Positions 28,139-37,452 of a stretch of 64,000 bases of DNA are shown one piece after another. Each line of letters begins with the position of its first letter. The stretch's first letter is position 1. The stretch comes from Aquitalea palustris. Its GTDB lineage: Bacteria > Pseudomonadota > Gammaproteobacteria > Burkholderiales > Chromobacteriaceae. The position numbers and the translations under genes are program-made. Under the pieces are notes generated by a model. The model did no database searches. It worked only from the letters and a program-made list of their open reading frames with translations, and had not been told where the DNA came from. The stretch spans positions 43,821 through 107,820 of the forward strand of contig NZ_RFAR01000009.1 of NCBI RefSeq assembly GCF_003693445.1, in the 5' to 3' direction.

Positions 28139-28929
28139 TGCGCGCCGACAATCTGTTCAAGACCTTCAACCCCGGTACGCCGCTGGAAAACCCGGTGCTG
28201 CGTGGCCTGTCGCTCACCATCGAGTCCGGCCAGTTTGTCACCGTGATCGGCAGCAATGGGGCGGGCAAATCCACCTTTCTCAATGCCATTAGCGGCGACA
28301 TCAGCCCGGATAGCGGCAGCCTGTTTATCGATGGCCAGGATGTGACGCGCCAGACAGCTTGGCAGCGCGCCGGGCTGGTGGCCCGGGTATTCCAGGACCC
28401 GCTGGCCGGCACCTGCGAGGGCTTGTCCATCGAGGAAAATCTGGCGCTGGCCATGCAGCGTGGCCAGGGTCGTGGCCTGTCGCGTGCAGTCAAAGCCAGC
28501 TATCGCGAGCAATTCCGCGCCAAGTTGGCCACCCTGCAACTGGGGCTGGAAAACCGCCTGGGTGACCGCATGGGCTTGCTTTCCGGTGGCCAACGCCAGG
28601 CGGTGAGCCTGCTGATGGCGTCCTTGCAGCCTTCACGCCTGCTGCTGCTGGACGAGCACACCGCTGCGCTCGACCCCAAAACCGCAGCCTTCGTGCTGCA
28701 ACTGACCGACCGCATCGTCAGCGAAAACAAGCTGACCGCGCTGATGGTGACCCACTCCATGCGCCAGGCGCTGGACCATGGCCACCGCACCGTGATGTTG
28801 CATCAAGGCCGGGTGGTGCTGGATGTCAGCGGCGAGGAGCGCAGCCGCATGGATGTGCCCGACCTGCTGGCCATGTTCGAGCAGACTCGCGGAGAAAAGC
28901 TGGACGACGACGCCCTGCTGCTGGGCTAA
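28135..28929 (+). CDS. ABC transporter ATP-binding protein
   Basis: A 264-residue ATPase with Walker A GSNGAGKST, signature LSGGQRQAVSLLMA, Walker B LLLLDEHTAALDPK (His instead of the common Pro after Glu) and H-loop VTHSM. GGAGG lies 9 bases before the ATG at 28135 (a second ATG follows at once). Last gene of the three-gene importer; I see no clear terminator after it. Confidence 0.92.
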   Translation: MMRADNLFKTFNPGTPLENPVLRGLSLTIESGQFVTVIGSNGAGKSTFLNAISGDISPDSGSLFIDGQDVTRQTAWQRAGLVARVFQDPLAGTCEGLSIEENLALAMQRGQGRGLSRAVKASYREQFRAKLATLQLGLENRLGDRMGLLSGGQRQAVSLLMASLQPSRLLLLDEHTAALDPKTAAFVLQLTDRIVSENKLTALMVTHSMRQALDHGHRTVMLHQGRVVLDVSGEERSRMDVPDLLAMFEQTRGEKLDDDALLLG

Positions 28930-29095
28930 GACAAACAGCAGCTACACCACCTGGCCGGCTGTCTGCTGCTTGTGCGGCCGGTCAGGTGACAAACTCCCCG
29001 CGACCTTGCTCGCTGCCATTTCTCCATGTTGTATGCGAACCTTCTGCTACGTTCATGTTCAAAAGTCTGTTTGAAAACACACGCAGGGAGATGGC

Positions 29096-29791
29096 ATGGA
29101 AAATATTCGGATTCCCCTTCTGCTTTGGGCCGGTTTGTTAAGTGTTTCCACCTTTGCCGTGGCTGCTGACGGCATCGAATTACGTCTTTCTGCCTCGGCA
29201 CAGCAGGAAGTGGCCAACGACCAGATTCAGGCCACCCTCTACCTGCAGGACAAGAGCGAGCAGCCGGCCGTGCTGGCAGACCGCCTCAACAAGGGTATTG
29301 CCCGTGGCATGGCCACCGGCAAGGCCTACCCCCAGGTCGAGCTGAGCAGCGGCAGCTACAATAGCTGGCCCAGCTATGACAAGAACGGCAAGATCAGCAG
29401 CTGGCAAGGCCGGGCGGAAATCCGGCTGAAAAGCCGCAACATGACGCAGGCGGCGGAACTGGTCGCACAATTGCAAAAAACCATGCTGCTGGAGGGTGTA
29501 CAATTCAGTGTTTCCGACAACACGCGCCGCGCTGCTGAAAAAGCCATGATTCCGGCCGCACTGGCAGAAATGCAGGAACAAGCCGACATCACCGCCAAAA
29601 CACTGGGGAAAAGCCGGGTCACCATCAAGGAACTGGAATTCGGCAATGCCGCCCCGGCTTATCGCCCACCCATGCTGATGCGGGCTGCCGCGGCGCCCAT
29701 GGCCAAGGAGATGGATGTGGCCCAGCCAGACTGGCAGCCGGGGCAAAGCCAGCTGCAACTGCAGATTACCGGCAAGATCGAACTCAACTAG
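29096..29791 (+). CDS. SIMPL-domain (DUF541) exported protein
   Basis: A 231-residue secreted protein. A signal peptide of about 24 residues (ending FAVAAD) leads into ELRLSASAQQEVANDQIQAT, the opening of the SIMPL/DUF541 domain, which fills the rest. The family is broad (named after mammalian SIMPL; E. coli YggE is a member linked to oxidative stress) and its molecular job in bacteria is unclear. GGGAGA precedes the ATG and a terminator follows, so it is monocistronic. Location would be periplasmic or outer-membrane associated. Confidence 0.85.
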   Translation: MENIRIPLLLWAGLLSVSTFAVAADGIELRLSASAQQEVANDQIQATLYLQDKSEQPAVLADRLNKGIARGMATGKAYPQVELSSGSYNSWPSYDKNGKISSWQGRAEIRLKSRNMTQAAELVAQLQKTMLLEGVQFSVSDNTRRAAEKAMIPAALAEMQEQADITAKTLGKSRVTIKELEFGNAAPAYRPPMLMRAAAAPMAKEMDVAQPDWQPGQSQLQLQITGKIELN

Positions 29792-29848
29792 ATCGCACTC
29801 AACTAGGGCTTTATGCATGGGCAGCCATGCGCTAAAGTAAGCAGATAA

Positions 29849-29874
29849 CGGGCTGAGTTCATCAGCCCGCTTTT
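29849..29874 (+). terminator. terminator of the SIMPL gene
   Basis: CGGGCTGA and TCAGCCCG pair around GTTCA, followed by CTTTT. Confidence 0.8.
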
Positions 29875-29899
29875 ACGACCCGCCGAGCACCCTACCACC

Positions 29900-30511
29900 A
29901 TGAAACTGATTGCCTCCCTCACCAGCCCGTATGCCCGCAAGGTACGCATCGTGCTGGCCGACAAGAAGATTGATTGCCCGCTGGAAGAGGACATGCCATG
30001 GAATCCGGACAGCCAGGTCCCGCATTACAACCCGCTGGGCAAAGTCCCCGTGCTGGAGCTGGATGACGGCAGCACCCTGTTCGATTCACGGGTCATTGTG
30101 GAATACCTGGACAATATCTCGCCGGTGGCGCGCCTGCTGCCGCAGGAAAACCGCCGCCTGATCAATACCCGCCGCTGGGAAGCGCTGGCCGATGGCATCA
30201 CCGATGCTGTCGTGGCCATCGTGCTGGAGCAGCGCCGCCCGGCCGACAAGCAGATGCCGGAGTGGATTGCCCGCCAGCAGGACAAGGTGGATCGCGGTCT
30301 GGCTGCCCTGTCCGGCGACCTGGGCGAACGCCAGTGGTGCAATGCCGAAAGCTACAGCCTGGCCGATATCGCCGTCGGCTGCTGCCTGGCCTATCTGGAC
30401 TTCCGCTTCCCCGCCATCGACTGGCGTGCCAGCTATCCCAATCTGGCCGCCCTGCTGGAACGCTTGTCCACCCGTCAATCTTTCATCGATACCCAGCCAC
30501 CCGCAGTCTGA
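29900..30511 (+). CDS. yibF: glutathione S-transferase family protein, YibF-like
   Basis: A 203-residue GST-fold protein. The thioredoxin-like N-domain begins MKLIASLTSPYARKVRIVL, with the cis-Pro segment GKVPVLELDDG and the glutathione contact DSRVIVEYLD; the helical C-domain starts near residue 85. Length, the TSPY opening and the end (SRQSF-like STRQSFIDTQPP) resemble E. coli YibF, which has no settled role. There is no clear Shine-Dalgarno. It is monocistronic and closed by a strong terminator shared with ynfA. Confidence 0.85.
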   Translation: MKLIASLTSPYARKVRIVLADKKIDCPLEEDMPWNPDSQVPHYNPLGKVPVLELDDGSTLFDSRVIVEYLDNISPVARLLPQENRRLINTRRWEALADGITDAVVAIVLEQRRPADKQMPEWIARQQDKVDRGLAALSGDLGERQWCNAESYSLADIAVGCCLAYLDFRFPAIDWRASYPNLAALLERLSTRQSFIDTQPPAV

Positions 30512-30523
30512 GCAAGGCACATG

Positions 30524-30550
30524 AAAAAACCGGGCCAGTCCCGGTTTTTT
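30524..30550. terminator. bidirectional terminator between yibF and ynfA
   Basis: AAAAAACCGGG pairs with CCCGGTTTTTT around a 5-base loop. Confidence 0.92.
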
Positions 30551-30569
30551 GTTTCGACCACCACCACGC

Positions 30570-30902
30570 TCATGCCTGCCGCGGTGCCAGCATGATGATG
30601 CCCATCCCCAGCAGCGCCAGCGTGGCCCCCAGCACGTCCCACAGTCCCGGCCGCACACCGTCGACCAGCCACAACCACAGCAAAGCCACCACCACGTAGA
30701 CACCACCATAAGCAGCATAGACACGCCCCGCCGCGGCCGGGTGCAGGGTCAGCAGCCAGACAAACAGCAGGAGTGCAAGCGCCGCCGGCAGCAACAGCCA
30801 GACCGAGCCCTGCTGCTTCAGCCACAACCAGGGCAGATAGCAGCCGGTAATCTCGGCCAGAGCGGTCAGGCCAAACAACAGCAATAACTTCAACAATGCC
30901 AC
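30570..30902 (-). CDS. ynfA: YnfA-family (UPF0060) small membrane protein
   Basis: A 110-residue protein with four hydrophobic helices. The family features are the opening [19 protein letters not shown], the [19 protein letters not shown] segment and the end [14 protein letters not shown]. It is related in fold to small multidrug resistance exporters; a transport role has been proposed for E. coli YnfA. The start codon is GTG at 30902, with AAAGGA 8 bases upstream. Just downstream of a LysR gene on the same strand, 44 bases apart. Confidence 0.92.
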   Translation of the reverse strand: MALLKLLLLFGLTALAEITGCYLPWLWLKQQGSVWLLLPAALALLLFVWLLTLHPAAAGRVYAAYGGVYVVVALLWLWLVDGVRPGLWDVLGATLALLGMGIIMLAPRQA

Positions 30903-30946
30903 TACGGTTTTCCTTTAATACGGTGTGACTGCAAGAACAGGCAAGG

Positions 30947-31846
30947 TCAGCAGGCTGCCTGCGCCAATTCCCGCTGATACACAGCCACTTCTTCTGCCAT
31001 CCAGCCGGCAAAATCACGCTGCTTGCGCTGCGAACTCTCCCGCGCCGGCCACACCAGCCAATGAGGATAGGGGTAAGGCACCACGATATCACTCACCTGC
31101 ACCAGCGTACCGGCCTGCAAGGCGGCATGCACCAGGCTACGGCGCTCCAGCGCCACCCCCAGCCCCTGCTGTACCGCCTGCAGCACCAGATTGGAATCGT
31201 TGATCCACAAACCGGCCTGGGCCGGTTCGGCCACGCCGGCAGCCTGACACCAGCCCATCCAGCTCTCCACCGTGCGTACCACCGGCCCGGCCACGATCTC
31301 GGCCGGCGTGCGCGGCAACTGCCCTTGACGAAAGCTTGGTGCCGCCACCACCACCAGCTCGTCGTCAAACAGATGCTGTTGTTGCAGCCCCTCCCAATCG
31401 CCCTGCCCCATGCGGATGCCGATATCCACCAGCCCCTGACGCAAATCCTGGATATCCAGGCTGGCACGCAGACTGATGCGGTAGTGCGGGAAGCGGGCCT
31501 GAAAACGTGGCAGGCGTGGCAGCAGCCAGTGCGCGCCAAACGACGGCAGCACCGCCAGCACCAGTTCGCCATCGCGCGGCCGTGCCTGAACCAATCGTGT
31601 AGCTTCGGTTAATTCTGCCAGGCCTATTCTCACCTGCAGCGCATACAGCCGGCCATCTTCAGTCAAGCGCAAACCGCGCCCCTCGCGCACAAACAGCACC
31701 ACGCCCAATATGTCCTCAAGCTGGCGTATTTGCTGGCTGATGGCCGAGTGTGTCACATGCAGCTCACTGGCGGCCAGGGTGACGCTCCCCAGACGGGCCA
31801 GCGCTTCGAAACTGCGCAGGGCAGATAGTGGTGGCAAGGGTCTCAT
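30947..31846 (-). CDS. LysR-family regulator, GcvA-like subgroup
   Basis: A 299-residue LysR protein. LPPLSALRSFEALARLGSVT and HVTHSAISQQIRQLEDILGV are the GcvA/AmpR-type winged helix. The effector domain shows LPSFGAHWLLPRLPRF and the W-rich segment around residue 195. It diverges from the DUF2917-GST pair with 94 bases between starts, a layout that suggests it controls them; ynfA behind it may be co-transcribed. No Shine-Dalgarno is visible before the ATG. DUF2917 genes beside GcvA-like regulators are a recurring arrangement in betaproteobacteria as far as I recall. Confidence 0.86.
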   Translation of the reverse strand: MRPLPPLSALRSFEALARLGSVTLAASELHVTHSAISQQIRQLEDILGVVLFVREGRGLRLTEDGRLYALQVRIGLAELTEATRLVQARPRDGELVLAVLPSFGAHWLLPRLPRFQARFPHYRISLRASLDIQDLRQGLVDIGIRMGQGDWEGLQQQHLFDDELVVVAAPSFRQGQLPRTPAEIVAGPVVRTVESWMGWCQAAGVAEPAQAGLWINDSNLVLQAVQQGLGVALERRSLVHAALQAGTLVQVSDIVVPYPYPHWLVWPARESSQRKQRDFAGWMAEEVAVYQRELAQAAC

Positions 31847-31883
31847 GTAAGTAAAACTAACATTAATCCCAAATAAATATCAA

Positions 31884-31912
31884 TTTTCAGTGACCAGGCC
31901 GCCACTTATAGT
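31884..31912 (+). promoter_or_regulatory. candidate promoter of the DUF2917-GST pair
   Basis: TTTTCA (31884-31889), 17 bases, TATAGT (31907-31912). The -35 is weak and the -10 good, as expected for a LysR-activated promoter. The leader is about 22 bases. Confidence 0.5.
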
Positions 31913-31940
31913 GAAGTCACCCCCACGCAAGGAGATGACC

Positions 31941-32210
31941 ATGGCCCATTCATTACGGCTGGAACTGGCGGATGGCGAACTGCTGGTGCTACAGCTTGCC
32001 CGGCGCTGCCAGCTGATTGCCCGCAGCGGTTCGCACTGGCTGACGATTGATGGCCGGGACATTTGCCTGCACGATGGAGAATCAGCCGACCTGCCGGCTG
32101 GCAAGTTATTGCTGGAAGGCCGTGGCCAGCTGGAAGTACGGCTCTGCGCCGACCAGGCAGCAACCCGACATGCCTGGCTCCGGCTGGGCAGCCATTACCA
32201 AACCGTTTGA
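31941..32210 (+). CDS. DUF2917 domain protein
   Basis: An 89-residue protein, one DUF2917 domain. The family pattern is visible as GSHWLTIDGRDICLHDGES (a tryptophan in a beta-strand followed by G-R-D and L-x-x-G-E) and a predicted small cupin-like beta fold. Its function is unknown. AAGGAG lies 6 bases before the ATG at 31941; an ATG at 31935 touches that site and is less likely. Sixteen bases separate it from the next gene, so the two form an operon. Confidence 0.78.
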   Translation: MAHSLRLELADGELLVLQLARRCQLIARSGSHWLTIDGRDICLHDGESADLPAGKLLLEGRGQLEVRLCADQAATRHAWLRLGSHYQTV

Positions 32211-32226
32211 ACCGGAAAGGATGATC

Positions 32227-32832
32227 ATGCAACTGATAGGCATGCTGGATTCACCTTATGTACGCCGTGTCGCCATCAGCCTGCGACTGATGGAGATTCC
32301 CTTCAGTCACCGTGCGGTATCGGTATTCCGCCATCTGGCCGAATTTCAGGCCATCAATCCGGTAGTCAAGGCACCAACCCTGATTCTGGGTGATGGCAGT
32401 ACGCTGATGGATTCCACCCTGATCCTGGATTATCTGGACACCTTGCATCCGGAACGCAGCCTGATGCCGCAAGCCCTGCCACAGCGCCAGCGCACGCTGC
32501 GCTTGCTGGGGCTGGCCTTGGCTGCCATGGAAAAAAGCGTGCAGCTCGCCTACGAGCAAAACTTGCGTCCCGAGGACAAACGGCATCAGCCCTGGCAGGA
32601 ACGGGTCAGCGCGCAATTGCTGGCTGCCTATGACTTGCTGGAGCAGGAGCTGGCTATCGAAGCACTATCGTCCACACCGCTAGACCAGGCAGGTATCAGT
32701 ATCGCTGTGGCCTGGCGCTTCAGCCGGGAAATACTGCCACAACAATTGGCCTGGGATGACTTCCCGCTGTTGCAGCAATGGAGCGCGCAGGCAGAAGCCC
32801 TGCCGGCCTTTGTCGCCACGCCCTTCGAGTAG
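32227..32832 (+). CDS. glutathione S-transferase family protein
   Basis: A 201-residue GST-fold protein. It opens MQLIGMLDSPYVRRVAISL with the thioredoxin-like fold, contains VVKAPTLILGDGS (cis-Pro) and MDSTLILDYLD (glutathione contact Ser), and has an all-helical C-domain from about residue 85. Its Ser in DSPYVRR is the likely catalytic residue. It resembles the YibF-like protein at 29.9 kb but the two are not close repeats. GGAAAGG lies before the ATG at 32227. Substrate unknown. Confidence 0.83.
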   Translation: MQLIGMLDSPYVRRVAISLRLMEIPFSHRAVSVFRHLAEFQAINPVVKAPTLILGDGSTLMDSTLILDYLDTLHPERSLMPQALPQRQRTLRLLGLALAAMEKSVQLAYEQNLRPEDKRHQPWQERVSAQLLAAYDLLEQELAIEALSSTPLDQAGISIAVAWRFSREILPQQLAWDDFPLLQQWSAQAEALPAFVATPFE

Positions 32833-32896
32833 GCCTGGTCCTCAGCATGCGGCGAGATAAGCCCAGGCCGCTTGCATTACAATCGCCAGACACAAA

Positions 32897-32932
32897 AAAA
32901 CCGCCTGCCCACTACAGAGGACAGGCGGTTTT
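32897..32932. terminator. bidirectional terminator between the GST gene and htpG
   Basis: AAAACCGCCTG pairs with CAGGCGGTTTT around a 14-base loop, with A and T runs on both sides. Confidence 0.85.
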
Positions 32933-32954
32933 CATGGAGAGCAGCAGGCCTGCC

Positions 32955-34856
32955 TTAGGCCGACAGCTCCAGCAGCAGCTTGTTGATGCGCTTGACGAAG
33001 GTGGCCGGGTCTTCCAGCTTGCCGCCTTCCGCCAGCAAAGCCTGGTCGTACAGCACCTGGGCCAGATCAGCCGCACGGCCGGCATCGGACTCTTCCGCCA
33101 GACGTTTCACCAGTACATGCTCCGGGTTGATTTCCAGCGTCGGCTTGCTGGCTTCAACCTTTTGCCCTGCCGCCTTCAGCATGCGCTCCAGGTGTGCACT
33201 CATATCATGCTCACCCGCCACCAGGCAGGCCGGGCTATCGGTCAGGCGCACCGTGGCGCGCACTTCCTTCACCTTGTCACCCAGGGCGCTCTGCACTTTT
33301 TCTACCAGCGGCTTGGCGGCTTCTTCAGCCTGCTTCTGGGCTTCCTTGTCGGCTTCGTCTTCCAGCGCGCCCAGGTCCAGTGCGCCCTTGGCTACCGACT
33401 GCAGCGACTTGCCATCGAACTCGAACAGCGAACCGACAACCCACTCATCCACGCGGTCGGTCAGCAGCAGCACTTCCACACCCTTCTTCTTGAATACTTC
33501 CAGGTGCGGGCTGTTGCGGGCAGCGGCCAAGGTGTCGGCGGTGATGAAGTAAATCTTGTCCTGACCTTCTTTCATGCGGCCGATATAGTCGCTCAGGCTG
33601 ACCGTCGGCTCGTCACCATCCACAGCCGTGGAGGCAAAGCGCAGCAGCTTGGCAATGCGTTCCTTGTTGGCGTGATCTTCGCCCACGCCTTCTTTCAGCA
33701 CCTGGCCGAACTCTTTCCAGAAGGCGGCATATTTTTCGGTCTGGTTGGCGGCGAGGTCTTCCAGCAGACCCAGCACCTTCTTCACGCAACCGGCGCGAAT
33801 GGCATCGATATCCTTGCTTTCCTGCAGGATTTCACGGGATACGTTCAGCGGCAGGTCGTTACTATCAATCACCCCACGCACAAAACGCAGGTATTGCGGC
33901 ATCAGCTTGTCGCTGTCTTCCATGATGAACACGCGGCGCACATACAGCTTGATGCCCTGCTTGCGCTCGCGGTCCCACATATCGAACGGCGCACGTGCCG
34001 GGATGTACAGCAGCTCGGTGTATTCCTGGCGGCCTTCGACACGGGCATGGCTCCAGGCCAGCGGGTCGGTGAAGTCATGCGCCACGTGCTTGTAGAATTC
34101 GGTGTACTGCTCGTCGCTGATCTCGCTCTTGCTACGGGTCCATAGCGCCGAGGCCGCATTGACCGCTTCCAGCTCGTCGCTTTCGATTACTTCGCCGTTT
34201 TCGCCGTAGCTGCTGCCCTTCTTCATCAGAATCGGGATGGAGATATGGTCGGAATAGGTACGTACGATGCGCTTGAGTGCCCAGTCGGCCAGCAGTTCGT
34301 CTTCGCCTTCTTTCAGGTGCAGCACGATGTCGGTACCGCGACCAGCCTTTTCCACCTGCTCCAGCGTGTACTCGCCTTCACCTTGCGACTCCCAGCGGAT
34401 GCCTTCCGCCGTATTGCTGCCGGCACGGCGGGTGGTGAGGCTGACTTTGTCGGCCACGATAAAGGCCGAGTAAAAACCGACGCCGAACTGGCCGATCAGG
34501 TTGGCGTCTTTCTTGGAGTCACCGGACAGCTGCTCGAAGAAGGCCTTGGTACCGGATTTGGCGATGGTACCGATATTGGCAATCACCTCGTCACGGCTCA
34601 TGCCGATGCCGTTGTCGGAGATGGTGATGGTGCGGGCTTCCTTGTCGAAGCTGACAGTGATTTTCAGCTCGGCATCATTCTCGAACAACTCGGGCTTGGC
34701 CAGACCTTCAAAACGCAATTTGTCGGCAGCATCCGATGCATTGGAGATGAGTTCTCGCAGGAAGATCTCCTTGTTGGAATACAAGGAGTGGATCATCAGG
34801 TGAAGGAGTTGCTTGACTTCGGTCTGAAAGCCCAGGGTTTCTTTCTGTGCGCTCAT
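32955..34856 (-). CDS. htpG: chaperone HtpG (Hsp90)
   Basis: A 633-residue bacterial Hsp90. The N-terminal GHKL ATPase domain shows the Hsp90 signature [18 protein letters not shown], then [10 protein letters not shown] and [11 protein letters not shown]; the middle domain includes [12 protein letters not shown] and [11 protein letters not shown]; the C-terminal dimerisation domain ends LLLELSA. Length matches E. coli HtpG (624). A sigma-32-type promoter lies 40-70 bases upstream, so it is a heat-shock gene independent of the xdhC operon in front of it. Confidence 0.97.
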   Translation of the reverse strand: MSAQKETLGFQTEVKQLLHLMIHSLYSNKEIFLRELISNASDAADKLRFEGLAKPELFENDAELKITVSFDKEARTITISDNGIGMSRDEVIANIGTIAKSGTKAFFEQLSGDSKKDANLIGQFGVGFYSAFIVADKVSLTTRRAGSNTAEGIRWESQGEGEYTLEQVEKAGRGTDIVLHLKEGEDELLADWALKRIVRTYSDHISIPILMKKGSSYGENGEVIESDELEAVNAASALWTRSKSEISDEQYTEFYKHVAHDFTDPLAWSHARVEGRQEYTELLYIPARAPFDMWDRERKQGIKLYVRRVFIMEDSDKLMPQYLRFVRGVIDSNDLPLNVSREILQESKDIDAIRAGCVKKVLGLLEDLAANQTEKYAAFWKEFGQVLKEGVGEDHANKERIAKLLRFASTAVDGDEPTVSLSDYIGRMKEGQDKIYFITADTLAAARNSPHLEVFKKKGVEVLLLTDRVDEWVVGSLFEFDGKSLQSVAKGALDLGALEDEADKEAQKQAEEAAKPLVEKVQSALGDKVKEVRATVRLTDSPACLVAGEHDMSAHLERMLKAAGQKVEASKPTLEINPEHVLVKRLAEESDAGRAADLAQVLYDQALLAEGGKLEDPATFVKRINKLLLELSA

Positions 34857-34895
34857 GGTCTCTATTCATCAGTAGTTGGGTAATGGTGAGCTGAC

Positions 34896-34924
34896 AGATA
34901 GGGGCAGAGTTAAGCGATTTCAAT
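34896..34924 (-). promoter_or_regulatory. sigma-32 heat-shock promoter of htpG
   Basis: Leftward strand: ATTGAAA (34918-34924), 14 bases, CCCTATCT (34896-34903). Six of seven at -35 and a close match to CCCCATNT at -10. Confidence 0.72.
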
Positions 34925-34928
34925 ACCC

Positions 34929-35891
34929 TTACCCAGAATGCGGTCGCGGCAGGGTAGTGCCGGGCAGTTGCAATAGTTCGGCCACCACGGCAATGGCCAC
35001 CACTGCCGGTTGGCGGCTGTCGATACCGGCGATGCCAACCGGACAGCGTATCGAGGCAATCTGCCCCAGCGACAAGCTGCCCATCAGCCGCAGATTAAAG
35101 CTGGCCAACTTGCTGTGACTCCCGTGCAAACCAACATAGCGTGCGTCAGCGCGCTGCAGTATCTGCTCGACCCAGCAAAAATCCAGCAGATCACTATCGG
35201 TCATCACCAGCCAGCAGGCATTTGCCGGCATGTGGCTGATCAGTTCCACGCCACCCTGCAGAGTAGTGATATGTTCCGGACAAGCCACCGGGAACACCTC
35301 CGGCCGGTTATCCAGCCAGATAAGCCGGACCGGCAGCTCACCCAGCAGGCGGCCCACCGCACGTCCGACATGGCCGGCCCCACACAGCACCACGGTCAGC
35401 TGGGGAGCCGCCAGATCGTCCTGCAGCACGGACTGCTCGGGCAGCCAGCGCACGCCTTCAGCGCTGCCGGCAGGCCAGCTGCAGCTAACCGGCGCAGCGC
35501 AGTCCAGCTGTAGCGTACGCCGCAATACCCGCCCCTCGCATCGGGCCTGCCAGGCCAGCTCCAGCCAGAGCTCATCCTGCTTGCCCAGTTTTTCAAACAA
35601 CAGCCATACCTTACCCGCGCAGCAATAATCACCAGTCGGCCCCAACTGAAAGCAGGTGCACTGCCGCACTGCTGGAGGCTCAGCCAGCAGGCGACGGGCA
35701 TGCATGCACGCCTGTTGTTCCAGCCAGCCGCCGCCCAGCGAGTCGGCCTGCCAGTCATCCGCCAGTGCCAGCCGTGCGCCGGTTTCTCGCGGCACCTGCC
35801 CCTGGCTACGCACCACCGTCACCAGCATGGCCTGGCCTTGTTGCGGCAGTTGCCGCCGCAGCACGGTCAGCCAATCCCCCTCCAGCAGCAT
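34929..35891 (-). CDS. xdhC: XdhC-family molybdenum cofactor insertion protein
   Basis: A protein of about 320 residues. The N-terminal XdhC/CoxI domain shows MLVTVVRSQGQVPRETGARL and the LGPTGDYCCAGKVWLLFE cysteine segment, and the C-terminal Rossmann domain VVLCGAGHVGRAVGRLLG then SHSKLASFNLRL. XdhC binds sulfurated molybdenum cofactor and loads it into xanthine dehydrogenase. No xdhA or xdhB is present in the window. It is the last gene of the purine operon, 66 bases behind the permease. The start at 35891 is preferred because AAAAGGA precedes it; ATGs at 35909 and 35918 are possible. Confidence 0.85.
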   Translation of the reverse strand: MLLEGDWLTVLRRQLPQQGQAMLVTVVRSQGQVPRETGARLALADDWQADSLGGGWLEQQACMHARRLLAEPPAVRQCTCFQLGPTGDYCCAGKVWLLFEKLGKQDELWLELAWQARCEGRVLRRTLQLDCAAPVSCSWPAGSAEGVRWLPEQSVLQDDLAAPQLTVVLCGAGHVGRAVGRLLGELPVRLIWLDNRPEVFPVACPEHITTLQGGVELISHMPANACWLVMTDSDLLDFCWVEQILQRADARYVGLHGSHSKLASFNLRLMGSLSLGQIASIRCPVGIAGIDSRQPAVVAIAVVAELLQLPGTTLPRPHSG

Positions 35892-35957
35892 CGCCCCGTC
35901 CTTTTCCATGCGCCTCATCAAGCAGCCAGCGACCCGCTGGCAGGCGGGTCCACAAGC

Positions 35958-37313
35958 TTAGTGCCCTGGCACCGACATCACCTCGGTCGCGCTGGCTTCG
36001 GTCAAGTCCGCCTTACCCAGGCCATTAAAAAATGCATTAAGCACCACGGCAGTCAGGCTGGCCAGCAGGATGCCGCTGTGCAATAGCGGTGCCATGCCCG
36101 CCGGCATCTGGCCAAAAAAGTCTTTGGCGACGGTGGGAATCATGCCCATGCCCAGGCTGATGGCGACGATGTACAGGTTGTAGCGGTTATGGAAATCCAC
36201 CCGCGACAACACCTTGATGCCGGTGGCCAGCACCATGCCGAACATCACGATACCGGCCCCGCCCAGCACGAAGGGGGGAATGGAGGCCACCACGATGGAC
36301 ATCTTGGGTACCAGGCCAAAGGCGATCAGGATAAAGCCGGCCATTACGCATACCCAGCGGCTGCTGACCCCGGTAATGCTGACCAAACCGATGTTTTGCG
36401 AAAACGAAGTATGCGGGAAGGTATTGAACATGCCCCCCACCATCGTCCCCAGTGCATCCACCCGCAGACCGCGTACCAGATCATCCCGCTTGACCGGACG
36501 GTCGACGATTTCACCCAGAGCCAGGAACATGCCCATCGATTCGATGAACACGATCAGCATCACCACGGTGAGGGTGACGATGGACCACAGTTCGAATCGC
36601 GGTGCACCAAACTTGAAGGGCGTAATCAGGGCAAACCAGCTGGCATCCTGCAAACCGTCGAAATCCACCTTGCCCAGCAGCAGCGCAATGCAAAAACCCA
36701 GCACCAGCCCCAGCAGGATGGAGATATTGGCCAGGAAGCCACGGGCAAAGCGGATGATCAGCAAAATGAAGATCAGCACACTGAGTGAAATGCCCAGATA
36801 CAGCGGACTACCATAATCAGGCGAGCCCAATCCGCCAGCCGACCAGTTGATGCCGACACCGATGATGGACAAGCCGATGGAGGTAATCACCACACCAGTC
36901 ACCAGTGGTGGAAAAAAACGGATCAAGCGGCCGATCAGCGGCACCAGCAATAACGACAGCAAGCCCGCCGCCATGGTGGCACCAAAGATGCCGGGCAGGC
37001 CCAAAGCCGGATTCTGGCCGATGGCGATCATCGGCCCCACGGTGGCAAAAGTCACCGCCATGATGACCGGCATGCGGATGCCAAAGCCCTTGCAGCCCAG
37101 GCATTGCAACAGCGTGACCAGACCACAGCAGAACAGATCTGCGCTAACCAGAAAGGCAATTTGCTCCTTGGGCAGGCCAACCGCCCCACCAACAATTAGC
37201 GGCACCGCCACCGCTCCGGCATACATTACCAGCACGTGTTGCAAGCCCAGTGTGAACAGCTGCAGCAGCGGCAGCTTTTCGTCCACCGGATGAACCTTTT
37301 GCGTCGCGTTCAT
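35958..37313 (-). CDS. NCS2-family purine (xanthine/urate) permease
   Basis: A 451-residue permease with 14 predicted helices. The NCS2 signature NTFPHTSFSQNIGLV (about residue 300) and the substrate-helix segment FVESMGMFLALGEI fit the xanthine/uric acid branch (XanQ/UacT/PucJK) rather than uracil (UraA). GAAGGAGA lies before the ATG at 37313, and a longer frame from 37421 is unlikely. In a urate-degradation operon, uptake of urate or xanthine is the obvious job. The precise purine cannot be fixed from sequence. Confidence 0.9.
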   Translation of the reverse strand: MNATQKVHPVDEKLPLLQLFTLGLQHVLVMYAGAVAVPLIVGGAVGLPKEQIAFLVSADLFCCGLVTLLQCLGCKGFGIRMPVIMAVTFATVGPMIAIGQNPALGLPGIFGATMAAGLLSLLLVPLIGRLIRFFPPLVTGVVITSIGLSIIGVGINWSAGGLGSPDYGSPLYLGISLSVLIFILLIIRFARGFLANISILLGLVLGFCIALLLGKVDFDGLQDASWFALITPFKFGAPRFELWSIVTLTVVMLIVFIESMGMFLALGEIVDRPVKRDDLVRGLRVDALGTMVGGMFNTFPHTSFSQNIGLVSITGVSSRWVCVMAGFILIAFGLVPKMSIVVASIPPFVLGGAGIVMFGMVLATGIKVLSRVDFHNRYNLYIVAISLGMGMIPTVAKDFFGQMPAGMAPLLHSGILLASLTAVVLNAFFNGLGKADLTEASATEVMSVPGH

Positions 37314-37452
37314 CGAGTCTCTCCTTCGCATGAGTCTTCCGCCAGCGCAAAAGACGCTGCACGGGTGGGTGGCTCGCCAGACGACAGACGTGACGAGGCC
37401 ACCCTGTTGCATCAACAACAAGGACTACAGCAGGAACCATCGGGAATTAAGG

